Source: Pseudomonas hydrolytica (lineage in GTDB: Bacteria > Pseudomonadota > Gammaproteobacteria > Pseudomonadales > Pseudomonadaceae). From it: a stretch of 64,000 nt of DNA. Below are positions 45,726 through 54,958 of this stretch, in pieces. The notes under the pieces were generated by a model. It was given only the letters and a program-made list of their open reading frames with translations, did no database searches and was not told where the DNA came from. How positions within the stretch are numbered: position 1 is the first letter of the stretch; each line of letters starts with the position of its first letter. A program made the position numbers and the translations under genes. The stretch covers positions 1,984,001-2,048,000 of the forward strand of contig NZ_CP099397.1 in the NCBI RefSeq assembly GCF_021495345.1. The letters run 5' to 3'.

Positions 45726-46247
45726 CTACGTACGTTCGTGGCGGCTGCGGGCCAGGGCGTGATTGACGGCCAGCCAGCCCTGTACGGCTTCTTCTCCCAT
45801 TTCGCTGAACACCCGCTGCAGCAGTCGCGCCTGCTCGCGACGCAGGGCCTGTTCCAGCTTGGCGCCTTCGGCGGTGAAGCCGAGCAGGCGTTTGCGCTTG
45901 TCGTCTGCTGCCGCCTCGCTCTGCACCAGGTGCATTTCCATCAGCTGGCGCAGCGGCGTGTTCAGCGCCTGCTTGCTCACGCCCAGATAGCCCAGCAGCT
46001 CCTTCATGCTCAGCCCGGGATACTTGGCGATGAAGAACAGGATGCGGTGGTGCACCCGTGACAGGCCGCGCCTGGCCAGCATCTCGTCGGGCTTGGCGGT
46101 GAAGGCCTGGTAGCCGAAGAAGAAGGCCTCCATGGCCGCCTGCTGCACGGCGGGGTTCTTCATCGCCTGCCACCCGGTGCGGCCACCCTGCGGGCCGTCG
46201 CTGGGCGCGGTCAAAAATTTCTCGGGGAAATTTTTTAGGTCAGTCAT
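45726..46247 (-). CDS. MarR family transcriptional regulator
   Basis: A 173-residue winged-helix regulator. The core is HHRILFFIAKYPGLSMKELL near residues 65-85, then GYLGVSKQALNTPLRQLMEM near 86-105 as the recognition helix, and the wing AAADDKRKRLLGFTAEG near 112-128. An N-terminal extension of about 45 residues is somewhat longer than in typical MarR proteins. It is divergent from an aminotransferase gene with an 83-bp gap, so it may control that gene; this is inference. Confidence 0.88.
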   Translation of the reverse strand: MTDLKNFPEKFLTAPSDGPQGGRTGWQAMKNPAVQQAAMEAFFFGYQAFTAKPDEMLARRGLSRVHHRILFFIAKYPGLSMKELLGYLGVSKQALNTPLRQLMEMHLVQSEAAADDKRKRLLGFTAEGAKLEQALRREQARLLQRVFSEMGEEAVQGWLAVNHALARSRHERT

Positions 46248-46330
46248 ATTGACGTATCTCTGGGCGGCGTCGTAGTTTCGGTCAAGCAGTTTGACTTAAT
46301 TCCAATGACATTTGCACCCCAGGACATCCC

Positions 46331-47488
46331 ATGGCCTTCTCCGAACGCATCGCCCGCCTGAAAAGCTCCCTGATCCGTGAAATTCTCGCCGCGGCGCAGC
46401 GTCCGGAGGTGATGTCCTTCGCCGGTGGGCTGCCGGCCGAGCCGATGCTGCCGAAGGTGGACTGGGCCGAGATGCCGGCGAGCATGGGCCAGTACGGCAT
46501 GAGCGAGGGCGAGCCGGCGCTGCGTGAAGCCATCGCCGCCGAGGCGCGGGCTCTGGGCGTGCCCTGCGAGGCCAGCCAGGTGCTGATCGTCAGCGGCTCG
46601 CAGCAGACGCTGGATCTGGCCTCCAAGCTGTTCATCGATCCGGGCACCGAGGTGCTGCTCGAGGCGCCGACGTACCTGGCCGCGCTGCAGGCCTTCCAGC
46701 TGTTCGGCGCCGACTGCATCAGCGTGCCGCAGGAGGCCGATGGCCCCGAGCTGGCCGCGCTGCGCCAGCGTCTGGAAACGCACAAGCCGGCTTTCGCCTA
46801 CCTGATTCCGACCTTCCAGAACCCGTCCGGCACCCGTTACAGCGAAGCCAAGCGCGAAGCGGTGGCGGCGCTGCTCGACGAGTTCGGCGTGACCCTGATC
46901 GAGGACGAGCCGTACCGCGAGCTGGTGTTCGACGCCGGCAGCGCCACGCCCATCGTCAGCCGCCTGCAGAAGGCCAGCTGGATCTACACCGGCACCGTAT
47001 CCAAGACCCTGCTGCCGGGCCTGCGCGTCGGCTACCTGATCGCCACCAAGGACCTGTACCCGCACCTGCTGCGCCTGAAGCAGTCGGCCGACCTGCACAC
47101 CAACCGCATCGGTCAGTGGCAGGCGCTGCAGTGGCTGGGCAGCGAGCAGTACAGTGGCCACCTGGCCGAGCTGCGCGATTTCTACCGCATCCGCCGCGAC
47201 GCCATGCAGGCCGCGCTGCTGGAACACTTCGGCGAACTGGCCGACTGGCAGATCCCGCAGGGCGGCCTGTTCTTCTGGCTGACCCTCAAGCAGCCGCTGG
47301 ACACCCGCACCCTGCTCGATGCGGCGCTGGCGCAGAACGTCGCCTTCATGCCGGGCGAGCCGTTCTTCATCGACCCGGATGCCAACCCTGGCCACCTGCG
47401 CCTGAACTTCAGCCATGTGGCGCCGGAGCGCCTGGGTGAGGGGCTGCGCCGACTGGCGGCGGTGATTCGAGAGGCGCAGGTGAAGTAG
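46331..47488 (+). CDS. PLP-dependent aminotransferase, 2-aminoadipate type
   Basis: A 385-residue fold-type I aminotransferase without a DNA-binding domain. It has SFAGGLPAEPMLP near residue 37, QVLIVSGSQQTLDLASKLF near 85, PTFQNPSGTRYSEAKREA near 160-175, and the PLP lysine in YTGTVSKTLLPGLRVGYL near 225. This subgroup (LysN/Aro8-like) transaminates 2-aminoadipate, aromatic or branched amino acids. The closeness to the divergent MarR gene suggests local control. The exact substrate is not determined. Confidence 0.88.
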   Translation: MAFSERIARLKSSLIREILAAAQRPEVMSFAGGLPAEPMLPKVDWAEMPASMGQYGMSEGEPALREAIAAEARALGVPCEASQVLIVSGSQQTLDLASKLFIDPGTEVLLEAPTYLAALQAFQLFGADCISVPQEADGPELAALRQRLETHKPAFAYLIPTFQNPSGTRYSEAKREAVAALLDEFGVTLIEDEPYRELVFDAGSATPIVSRLQKASWIYTGTVSKTLLPGLRVGYLIATKDLYPHLLRLKQSADLHTNRIGQWQALQWLGSEQYSGHLAELRDFYRIRRDAMQAALLEHFGELADWQIPQGGLFFWLTLKQPLDTRTLLDAALAQNVAFMPGEPFFIDPDANPGHLRLNFSHVAPERLGEGLRRLAAVIREAQVK

Positions 47489-47593
47489 AGGTTTGTAGCG
47501 TAGGAGCAGCTAGCTGGCGACGCTCTCGCTGCGGCGGATCGCCGGCGAGTCGGCTCCTTCGAAAACACAAGGAAACACGGGGAGGGCAATGCG

Positions 47594-48196
47594 ATGTACA
47601 AGGTCTACGGCGATTACCGGTCGGGCAACTGCTACAAGGTCAAGCTGATGCTGCATCTGCTCGGCAAACCCTACGAGTGGGTGCCTATCGACATTCTCAA
47701 GGGCGAAACGCAGAGCGAAGCCTTCCTGGCCAAGAACCCCAACGGCAAGATTCCGGTGCTGGAGCTGGACGACGGCACCTGCCTGTGGGAGTCCAACGCC
47801 ATCCTCAACTACCTCGCCGATGGTAGCGACTTCCTGCCCCGCGAGCCGCGCCTGCGCACCCAGGTGCTGCAATGGCAGTTCTTCGAGCAGTACAGCCATG
47901 AGCCCTATGTTGCCGTGGCGCGTTTCATCCAGCTCTACCAGGGCATGCCCGAGGAGCGCCGCGAGGAACACGCGCGCTGCCTGAAGCTCGGCTACAAGGC
48001 CCTGAAGGTGATGGAAAAACAGCTCGAACGCACGCCCTATCTGGTCGGCGAGCATTACTCCATCGCCGATATCGCCCTGTATGCCTACACCCACGTGGCC
48101 GATGAGGGCGGTTTCAGCCTCGAAGCCTTCCCGGCCGTGCGCGCCTGGCTCGAGCGTGTGGCCAGCCATCCGCGTCATGTGACCATGCTGGGCTGA
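47594..48196 (+). CDS. Glutathione S-transferase family protein
   Basis: A 200-residue protein. The N-terminal thioredoxin-like domain is at about 1-80 (YGDYRSGNCYKVKLMLHLLG, NPNGKIPVLELDDG with the cis-Pro, WESNAILNYLA). The C-terminal helical GST domain is at about 90-198 (LVGEHYSIADIALYAYTHVA). The Ser/Cys-containing YRSGNCYK segment is the probable glutathione-activating site. ATG has GGGGAGGGC upstream. Its stop codon directly abuts the stop of the convergent AraC gene, with no base between them. Physiological substrate unknown. Confidence 0.9.
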   Translation: MYKVYGDYRSGNCYKVKLMLHLLGKPYEWVPIDILKGETQSEAFLAKNPNGKIPVLELDDGTCLWESNAILNYLADGSDFLPREPRLRTQVLQWQFFEQYSHEPYVAVARFIQLYQGMPEERREEHARCLKLGYKALKVMEKQLERTPYLVGEHYSIADIALYAYTHVADEGGFSLEAFPAVRAWLERVASHPRHVTMLG

Positions 48197-48763
48197 TCAA
48201 CCCTCGGAGGCAGCCTGCGCCTTCGCGGCGCAGCGCTGCCGCCACAGCAAGGGGCTGACTCCGGTCTCGCGGCGAAAGGTGCGGGTGAAGTGCGACTGAT
48301 CGCAGAAGCCATGGGCATGGGCAATCTGCGTCAGTGGCTGATCGGTGGTCAGCATCATCGCCCGGGCCGCTTCTATGCGCTTGCGCGCCACGTAGGCCAG
48401 CGGCGTGATGCCGAAGGTCTGCTTGAACACATGGGAGAAGTGGCTGCTGCTCAGGTTGAGCTGGGCGGCCAGGTGGCAGGTGCGGATCGGCATATCCAGA
48501 TGCCGGCTGATGTATTCGTCCAGACGCCGCGTTTGCCAGCGGTTCAGTCCCGTCGCATGGCGCAGGCCGCTCTCGACGCCGCTGTTTGCCTGACGCAGCA
48601 GCTCCATGGCCTGGTCGAGGTAGACATAGGCGCGCAGGGTGTCGTGCTGCAGGGCCGCTCCTGCATCGGCCAGCAGGTCGGCGATCCGTGCCAGCGTCCG
48701 AGCATCGTCCAGCGCCTTTGCCAGACAGGGCGCGATGCCCTGAGTTTCTCCGAGCGAGCCCAT
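48197..48763 (-). CDS. AraC family transcriptional regulator
   Basis: A 188-residue protein with a short N-terminal region of about 80 residues and a C-terminal AraC/XylS DNA-binding domain. The double helix-turn-helix shows RTCHLAAQLNLSSSHFSHVF, KQTFGITPLAYVARKRIEAA and LTQIAHAHGFCDQSHFTRTF. The N-terminal part is too short for a cupin sensor domain; it looks helical (LDQAMELLRQANSGV). ATG has AAGGAGG seven bases upstream. Target genes are not evident, though the two-component genes are next to it. Confidence 0.88.
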   Translation of the reverse strand: MGSLGETQGIAPCLAKALDDARTLARIADLLADAGAALQHDTLRAYVYLDQAMELLRQANSGVESGLRHATGLNRWQTRRLDEYISRHLDMPIRTCHLAAQLNLSSSHFSHVFKQTFGITPLAYVARKRIEAARAMMLTTDQPLTQIAHAHGFCDQSHFTRTFRRETGVSPLLWRQRCAAKAQAASEG

Positions 48764-48849
48764 GTGAAGCCTCCTTGTCTGGTCAGAGACAGAGCATGCG
48801 CGGTGGAGCTGTCGGCGCCCAGCTCACAAGGAGGGGAAGAGGGGGAACA

Positions 48850-49491
48850 CTAAAGTGGGGGGCCGACCTCGAGAACGCCGCGCTGCACGGCAATGGCCAC
48901 GGCGTGGGTGCGATTGTTGGCGCCGAGTTTGTCCATGATCAGGCGCATATGCCCCTTTACCGTGTCCTCGGTGATACGCAGTTGCAGGGCGATGTCGCGG
49001 TTGGAATAGCCCAGCGCCGCCGCCTGCAGTACCTCGACCTCGCGGGGGCTGAGGCACTGCTGGCCGATATGCTCGGCCAGTTCGGCGGCGATCTCCGCTG
49101 GAATGTGGCGCTTGCCCGCGGCTACCAGGCGAATGGTCTCGACCAGCTCCTTGCGCAGGCTGCTTTTCAACAGGTAGGCCTGGGCGCCGGCCTGGATGGC
49201 ATGCAGGGCGCGTACGTCGCCGCGGTAGGTGGTGAGGATGGCGATGCGTGCGCTCGGGCATTCGCTGCGGATGGCCTGGATGCTCTCGATGCCGTTCATG
49301 CGCGGCATCTGCAGGTCCATCAGGGTGACGTCCGGGCGCAGGCGGCGGAAGCAGTCCAGCGCCTCCTGTCCATCGCCGGCCTCGCCCACCAGTTCGATAT
49401 CCGCCTGCGCCGTCAGTACGGCGGCGATGCCCTCGCGCAGCAGCGGGTGGTCATCGGCGACCAGCACGCGGATGGGGGTGGCGATGCTCAT
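48850..49491 (-). CDS. LuxR-type (NarL family) response regulator
   Basis: A 213-residue response regulator. The receiver domain is at about residues 7-120 (VLVADDHPLLREGIAAVL), with the phosphoacceptor Asp in VTLMDLQMPRMNG near residue 58. The LuxR helix-turn-helix domain is near 145-205 (LSPREVEVLQAAALGYSNRD, IALQLRITEDTVKGHMRLIM). The ATG overlaps the stop of the kinase gene (ATGA), so the pair is co-translated. Last gene of the minus-strand series that runs from 58.3 kb. It probably controls this operon. Confidence 0.92.
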   Translation of the reverse strand: MSIATPIRVLVADDHPLLREGIAAVLTAQADIELVGEAGDGQEALDCFRRLRPDVTLMDLQMPRMNGIESIQAIRSECPSARIAILTTYRGDVRALHAIQAGAQAYLLKSSLRKELVETIRLVAAGKRHIPAEIAAELAEHIGQQCLSPREVEVLQAAALGYSNRDIALQLRITEDTVKGHMRLIMDKLGANNRTHAVAIAVQRGVLEVGPPL

Positions 49492-52400
49492 GGTCGCGGG
49501 CTCCTCGTGAATCTTTTCCAGTGTAGCCGGCGGCGGGCGGGAGGCTCTTCGCATCGATAGGCCAGTTCGCCGGCCAGGGTCAGATGCACCTGGCTGCCAC
49601 TCCCGTGGACGCCGTGAATGTCGAGGGTGGCGCTCATCTTGGCGGCGCGTTCGTGCATGCCTTGCAGGCCCCAGTGGTCGAGGGCCTTGCTGCTATCCAG
49701 CTGATCGGCGCGAATGCCGCGGCCATCGTCGGTCACCAGCAGTTCGAACTGACGCGGGTCATAGTCCAGCTGCACTTGCACGAGGCTGGCGTGGGCGTGG
49801 CGAAAGGCGTTGCCGACGGCCTCGCGTGCCAGCAGGTAGAGCTCATCGTGGACCACCGGATGCAGCGCAAGGGGCGTGCCCTTCACCTCGACCCGATAGG
49901 CCACGCCCGGATGATCGAGCAAATGCTCCAGCTCGCGCAGCGCCTTGGGCAGGTCGGCAGAGGCCTGACGTACGTTGCGCAGGTCGCGCACCCGCTCGCG
50001 TCCCTCGTTGATCACCTGGTCGGCGCGGTCCAGTGCCTTTTCCAGCAGGCCGCGGCTGGGCTGTTCGGCAGGCAGGCTGTCGGCGGCGGCCTGCACGTGC
50101 AGCATCAGCCCCTGCACACCCTGCAGCAGGGTGTCGTGCAGCTCGCGGGCGATGCGCTCGCGCTCCTCGTGGCGTTCTTCCAGGCGTGTGCGCAGGTGCT
50201 CCGCGGCGCGCCGCATGTTGCTGCGGTAAATCAGATGCAGGGCGCCGAGCAGGGCGATGCCAAGCGACAGCAGGAACCACGGCTGGCGGTAGAACACCGG
50301 GCCGATGCTGAAGTCGAGTTCGGCGTCGCGTTCGCTGGGCACGCCGCTCTGGTTGAGGGCGCGTACCCGGAAGCGGTAGTCGCCTGCCGGTAGATCGGTA
50401 TAGACGGCCTGGCGCTGACGGCCAGCGGAATGCCAGGTGTGATCGAAGCCGTCGAGGCGATAGAGAAAGTGCAGGCCTTCGGGCGCCGACAGGCTCAGCG
50501 CGCCGTAGTGAATGATCAGGCGCTGGCTGCTCGACGGCAGCACGGGGCTTGTGCTGATCGGTAGTGCGGCGCCATCCACCACCAGCGATTCGATGCGCAC
50601 GCGCGGCGGCGCACTGTCTTGCTGGGTACGCAGCGGATCGAGGCCGACCACGCCGTTGCGGGTGACGAACCACAGCTGGTCATCGCCGACGCGCACCGCT
50701 GTGGGCAGCGGCAATACCTGATGGGGATCGTTGGCCAGGCCGCCCTGCGCAGCGTAGGTCCGGTAGCGGATGTGATGCGCCGGATTTTCCAGGGCCTGGG
50801 CGATCTCCGCGGCGGGCAGCTGGAAGATGCCGCCTTTGCCCTGCAGCCAGAGATCTTCGCCCGCTTCGGCCTGCACCGGGACGATGGCGTAGAGGTTGTC
50901 GAACAGACCGTTGTCCGGCAGCGGCAGACGCTGAAAGCGCTGCCCGTCGAAGCGTGCCAGGCCCCGCTGGCCGCCGACCCAGGCGTGCCCCGGCAGATGG
51001 GCCATGGCGGTCACATGGCCGACATCCAGGCCTTCTGCCGCACCCCATTGACGTTCGCCGCCGTCGTCGTGGCTGACCAGCAGGTTGTCGCGATAGCCGA
51101 ACCAGCGGCCGCCATCGGGCGCCAGGGCGGCGCTGACCGGCATCTGCTGCGCCGGCTTGGCGCTCGGCGGCGGCAGCCCGTGCCAGCGCCCGTCGCGCAG
51201 GACGAACAGGCCCTGACGATTGACCGACAGCCACAGCTCGCCCTGGCGATCCACCAGCATGGCGCGCACCGCGGAGTCCAGGCTGCGTTGCACCGGCAGC
51301 TCGGCGACCTTCTGCAGGCTTGCGCCCTCGCTGCGCCAGATGCCCTGCGGGCCGGCCAGCCAGGCGTTGCCCTGGCTGTCGCGGGCGGTGGCGCTGATCG
51401 GCGTCTGCAGCGGCAGATGCTGCAGACCGTCGCGATCCAGACGCATCACCGGCAGGTTGCTGCTGCCGGCCCAGAGCGTGCCGGCCTGATCCGCCACCAG
51501 GGCCAGGTTCTGTGCATTGGCGGGCAGGCCCGCCGGTTGCAGCGGCCGGTCGCGCAGGCGATCCAGACCATCGTGGGTGCCTACCCAAAGGCTGCCTTCG
51601 CTGTCCTGATGCAGCGGCGCAACGAGGTCGGAGCTGAGCCCGTCGCGGGCGGAGAAACGTTCGAGGGTGCCGAACCCGCCCGCTTCATGGCGATTCGGCT
51701 GCGCCGCATGCAGCAGGCCGTGGCCGGCGGTACTCAGCCACAGAGCGCCCCGTTGGTCGAACAGCAGGGCATTGACCGACTCGCTGACCTCGATGCGAAT
51801 GGCCTGCCCGGTCGAGCTATCCAGCCGCAGTACCGACTCGCCGTCGCGTTCGGCCAGCCACAGCGCGCCATCGGGGGCCTGGACGATCTGGCGGGGACGC
51901 CTGACCGCGATGCCGCTGTCGCGCAGCGTCCGGGCGCCGGGCTCCAGCGTATAGAGGCGCTGCTCGTCGGCCACCCATAGCCGGCCGTTGCTATCGATCA
52001 GCAGGGCATAGGCGTTCGTGCCGACGAAGCCGGTTTCGCTGGAAAGCTGTTGCCAGCTCTGTCCATCGAAGCGCAGCAGGCCATCGTTGGCCGCGGCCCA
52101 GAGCTGGCCGTCGGCGCTCTGCGCCAGGGCGTAGATGGTGCCGCGGCCCAGGTCGAAGGCGGCCGCGACCTCGCCCTCGGCGTCGATCAGACGCACGCCG
52201 CCATTGCGCAGGCCGACCCACAGGCCCTGGTCGCTGGCCATCAGGGTGGAGACTATGCCCAGTTCCTGACCATCGGCAGCGAGGTAGCGGGTGAAGTCGA
52301 GGCCGTCGAAGCGGTACAGCGAATCATGAGTGCCGAGCCACAGATAGCCGTCGCGGGTCTGCGCCAGTGCGCCGATCTGGCTGGGGCTGTGGTCGTTGTG

Positions 52401-52577
52401 GGTCCAGCGGCGATGTTCGAAGCGCTGTTCCAGTTCGCTGCCGTGGGCGCGAGCGGTGGCGCAGATGAGCAGGCACAGCAGGGCCAGTGCCGCGTACAGA
52501 TGTTGAAGCTGCGAGGCGAGTGGCGACTCAGAAGCGTCCAAGCTGGTCTTGTGCCCATTCGATGCAGTAGTCGGCAA
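49488..52577 (-). CDS. Beta-propeller sensor histidine kinase
   Basis: A sensor kinase of about 1,030 residues. A signal sequence (LYAALALLCLLICATARA) precedes a periplasmic two-component-regulator propeller region. Its blades carry Reg_prop-like motifs such as QTRDGYLWLGTHDSLYRFDG, SEGSLWVGTHDGLDRL and DGQLWAAANDGLLRFDG. A Y_Y_Y domain follows (LDGFDHTWHSAGRQRQAVYT), then one transmembrane helix (WFLLSLGIALLGALHLIY), a HisKA_3 box (ERIARELHDTLLQGVQGL) and an HATPase domain (LVTDDGRGIRAD). No ATG start exists. TTG at 52577 with GGGA upstream is used; TTG at 52541 or 52601 is possible. It overlaps the hydrolase gene 5' of it. Confidence 0.88.
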   Translation of the reverse strand: MPTTASNGHKTSLDASESPLASQLQHLYAALALLCLLICATARAHGSELEQRFEHRRWTHNDHSPSQIGALAQTRDGYLWLGTHDSLYRFDGLDFTRYLAADGQELGIVSTLMASDQGLWVGLRNGGVRLIDAEGEVAAAFDLGRGTIYALAQSADGQLWAAANDGLLRFDGQSWQQLSSETGFVGTNAYALLIDSNGRLWVADEQRLYTLEPGARTLRDSGIAVRRPRQIVQAPDGALWLAERDGESVLRLDSSTGQAIRIEVSESVNALLFDQRGALWLSTAGHGLLHAAQPNRHEAGGFGTLERFSARDGLSSDLVAPLHQDSEGSLWVGTHDGLDRLRDRPLQPAGLPANAQNLALVADQAGTLWAGSSNLPVMRLDRDGLQHLPLQTPISATARDSQGNAWLAGPQGIWRSEGASLQKVAELPVQRSLDSAVRAMLVDRQGELWLSVNRQGLFVLRDGRWHGLPPPSAKPAQQMPVSAALAPDGGRWFGYRDNLLVSHDDGGERQWGAAEGLDVGHVTAMAHLPGHAWVGGQRGLARFDGQRFQRLPLPDNGLFDNLYAIVPVQAEAGEDLWLQGKGGIFQLPAAEIAQALENPAHHIRYRTYAAQGGLANDPHQVLPLPTAVRVGDDQLWFVTRNGVVGLDPLRTQQDSAPPRVRIESLVVDGAALPISTSPVLPSSSQRLIIHYGALSLSAPEGLHFLYRLDGFDHTWHSAGRQRQAVYTDLPAGDYRFRVRALNQSGVPSERDAELDFSIGPVFYRQPWFLLSLGIALLGALHLIYRSNMRRAAEHLRTRLEERHEERERIARELHDTLLQGVQGLMLHVQAAADSLPAEQPSRGLLEKALDRADQVINEGRERVRDLRNVRQASADLPKALRELEHLLDHPGVAYRVEVKGTPLALHPVVHDELYLLAREAVGNAFRHAHASLVQVQLDYDPRQFELLVTDDGRGIRADQLDSSKALDHWGLQGMHERAAKMSATLDIHGVHGSGSQVHLTLAGELAYRCEEPPARRRLHWKRFTRSPRP

Positions 52578-53298
52578 TTGTTTCCCAACCCGGTTCGGCA
52601 ATCAGCCAGTGGCTGTAGCCCCTGAAATGTTTGAACGTGGTGACGGCCGTCGAGCCCCGGTGGCGTCGATAGGCCGCCGCGACCGTGCTGGCGCGGACGG
52701 TGCGGTCCGCGCCCGCTGCGATCAGCAACAGCGGCGGGCGATTGGCGTTGCTGAAGTCGATACGGCTACCGATGCCCAGCGCGTTGTCGAAGAATACCCG
52801 GGCCGGTGCCGGCACGATATGCCGCGCGTAAGCAGCGGCCTGCCGTTCCGGCGTCAGCGTCTGCGCCATGTTGCGCACGAAATGTTGCGGGCTCATGTGC
52901 AGCACGCCGCGGCAGAGCGTCCGGCGCAGCAGCCAGGGCCCGCTGTCGCGCAACCCTTCCAGCCCGCCCTGGGCCGGCGGTGCGATGGCGATACCGGCGC
53001 TGCCCAGGCCGCGGTCGAGCAGCAGCTGCACCAGCAGGCCGCCAAGGTCATGGCCGATCAGCAGTGGCGGGTGTGCGAAGGTGCGAAGGTGCTCTTCGTA
53101 ATGGGTGAGAAGGGCCGCGACACCCAGGCGGGTCATTGCTCTCGGCGGTTGGCTGCGCTGGCGTGCCAGGTCGGTGTCGAGCGAGGGCCAGGCTGGCGCG
53201 CTGCAGCTGTAGCCGCAGGCCTCGAAACGACGGCGAAAGCGGCTCCAGATCAGCGGGGTGAGCCAGGTCCCGTGAATGAACAGGGCCTGGCGGCTCAT
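52528..53298 (-). CDS. Alpha/beta hydrolase with Asp at the nucleophile elbow
   Basis: A 256-residue alpha/beta-fold protein. The first strand has FIHGTWLTPLIW (residues 7-18). The elbow is IGHDLGG with Asp84 where esterases have Ser, as in haloalkane dehalogenases and epoxide hydrolases. The general-acid/base His is likely in GYSHWLIAEPGW near 236. PPLLLIAAGADRTVRAS near 200 may hold the third residue. No signal peptide, so probably cytosolic. It lies between the MFS and kinase genes and overlaps the latter. The substrate is unknown; the Asp may signal a dehalogenase/epoxide-hydrolase mechanism. Confidence 0.8.
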   Translation of the reverse strand: MSRQALFIHGTWLTPLIWSRFRRRFEACGYSCSAPAWPSLDTDLARQRSQPPRAMTRLGVAALLTHYEEHLRTFAHPPLLIGHDLGGLLVQLLLDRGLGSAGIAIAPPAQGGLEGLRDSGPWLLRRTLCRGVLHMSPQHFVRNMAQTLTPERQAAAYARHIVPAPARVFFDNALGIGSRIDFSNANRPPLLLIAAGADRTVRASTVAAAYRRHRGSTAVTTFKHFRGYSHWLIAEPGWETIADYCIEWAQDQLGRF

Positions 53299-53328
53299 GG
53301 CGGTGAGCGTCCAGTCGCCGCTGTGCCG

Positions 53329-54957
53329 TCATGGCTGACCGTGGGCATGCTGAATGTCCGAATGCTCTGGCACCTGCTTGCCCGGCATCAGGAAGTGGTC
53401 GATGCGTATCGCGACCCCGGCGCTCTGGAACTGCCTGGCCGCCGCCTCGATGCGTTGCTCGGCGCGGGTCACCCGGCCGTGGTGGCGCAGGTGTTCGAGC
53501 CAGGACTCGTCGAAGAAGAACTCCTGCCAGTGGCGCGGGTTCTCGCTGCTCTGCACCAGACCCCAGGAGAACGCACCGTTGCGTCTGCGCATGCGCGCCA
53601 CCTCGCTCATTGCCTGGCGAAAGGCCGAGGCATGCTCCGGCGCGATGTCGTAGTGCAGGGTGACCATCACCGGGCCGCGCTCGAGGTCGGCTTCGTCGGC
53701 GAGGATCGGCGCCGGCCAGTGCAGCGACGGGGCGAGATCCTCGGCTTCGGTAACCGGCAGCGGAAAACGCGACGTCAGCAGCCCGCCCAGCGCCAGACAG
53801 CCGGCCGCGGCGAACAGGGCGAGGGAAATCGACCCCTGGCTGGCGACGAAGCCCCACAGCGCGCCGCCGGCGGCCATGCTGCCGAAGAACACCAGGATAT
53901 AGATGGAAAGGGCGCGCGCCCTTACCCAGTCCGGTACCGAGGTCTGCGCGGCGACCTGCAGGCTGGACAGCACGGCGATCCACGCCGCGCCGCTGAGCAG
54001 CATCACCGGCAGCAGGGCGGCGAAGTGGCGCAGGCTGGCCAGGGCGAGCAGCACCAAGGCGTAGAGCAGGCTGGCCAGCAGTACCAGGCGGTCGCTGCTG
54101 ATGCGCTCGCGAATGCGCGGCAGCAGGGTGGCGCCGAGCACGGCGCCGACGCCCACGCTGCCCAGCATCAGGCCGAAGTCGCTGGCGCTGCCCTGCAACT
54201 CGCCGCGCACGATCAGCGGCAGCAGCGACATGCCGGCACTGGCGCCGACGAAGAAGGCCGCGGCGCGCACCAGCACCGATTGCAGCGGTTTCGAGGCGCG
54301 GCTGTAGCGCCAGCCGGCGCGCATGGCGCCCAGCAGGCGCTCGGCCGGGAAGGTCGCCACCTGGCGCTCGCGTTTCCAGGTCAGCAGCACCGCCATCACC
54401 GCGAAGAACGACAGGGCATTGAGGGCGAAGGTCGCCCAGGGGCCGCTCAAGCTGACCAGTACCCCGGCGATGGCCGGGCCGAGGGCACGGGCGACGTTGA
54501 TACCGAGGCTGGACAGGGCGATGGCCGAAGGCAGGTCGCGCTTGCTCACCAGCTCCGGCGTCAGCGCCGACCAGGCCGGCATCATCAAAGCGGTGCCGAC
54601 GCCCATGGCCAGGGTCATGCCCAGCAGCAGCCAGACCGTGGTCAGGCCGAGCAGGGTCAGTACGGCCAGCAGCGTCGCCACCGCCGCCATCCACAGCTGC
54701 ACGCCGAGCAGATAGCGGCGCTTGTCGACGATATCGGCCATGGCGCCGGCCGGCAGCGCCAGGAGGAACATCGGCGCGGAGCCGGCGACCTGTACCAGCG
54801 CCACGTGCATGGGGTTGGCCGACAGGCTGGTCATCAGCCAGCCGGCACCCACCTCGTGCATCCAGGTGCCGATGTTCGAGGCGATGCTGGCCAGCCACAG
54901 CCAGCGGAAGGTGCTGTGCTTGAGTGCGCCCCAGGGCGAAGGTTTATCGCTGGCCAT
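53329..54957 (-). CDS. MFS_3 family exporter with C-terminal ABM-like domain
   Basis: A 542-residue major facilitator protein of the EntS/MFS_3 type. Twelve hydrophobic segments lie in about residues 20-410 (FRWLWLASIASNIGTWMHEV, PAGAMADIVDKRRYL). A soluble tail of about 110 residues reads VMVTLHYDIAPEHASAF, NGAFSWGLVQSSENP and EFFFDESWLEHLRHHGRVT and resembles an antibiotic-biosynthesis-monooxygenase-like fold. The start ATG lies one base after the stop of the amidohydrolase, so translation is coupled. Probably an exporter of a small organic molecule. Substrate unknown. Confidence 0.86.
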   Translation of the reverse strand: MASDKPSPWGALKHSTFRWLWLASIASNIGTWMHEVGAGWLMTSLSANPMHVALVQVAGSAPMFLLALPAGAMADIVDKRRYLLGVQLWMAAVATLLAVLTLLGLTTVWLLLGMTLAMGVGTALMMPAWSALTPELVSKRDLPSAIALSSLGINVARALGPAIAGVLVSLSGPWATFALNALSFFAVMAVLLTWKRERQVATFPAERLLGAMRAGWRYSRASKPLQSVLVRAAAFFVGASAGMSLLPLIVRGELQGSASDFGLMLGSVGVGAVLGATLLPRIRERISSDRLVLLASLLYALVLLALASLRHFAALLPVMLLSGAAWIAVLSSLQVAAQTSVPDWVRARALSIYILVFFGSMAAGGALWGFVASQGSISLALFAAAGCLALGGLLTSRFPLPVTEAEDLAPSLHWPAPILADEADLERGPVMVTLHYDIAPEHASAFRQAMSEVARMRRRNGAFSWGLVQSSENPRHWQEFFFDESWLEHLRHHGRVTRAEQRIEAAARQFQSAGVAIRIDHFLMPGKQVPEHSDIQHAHGQP

Positions 54958-54958
54958 G

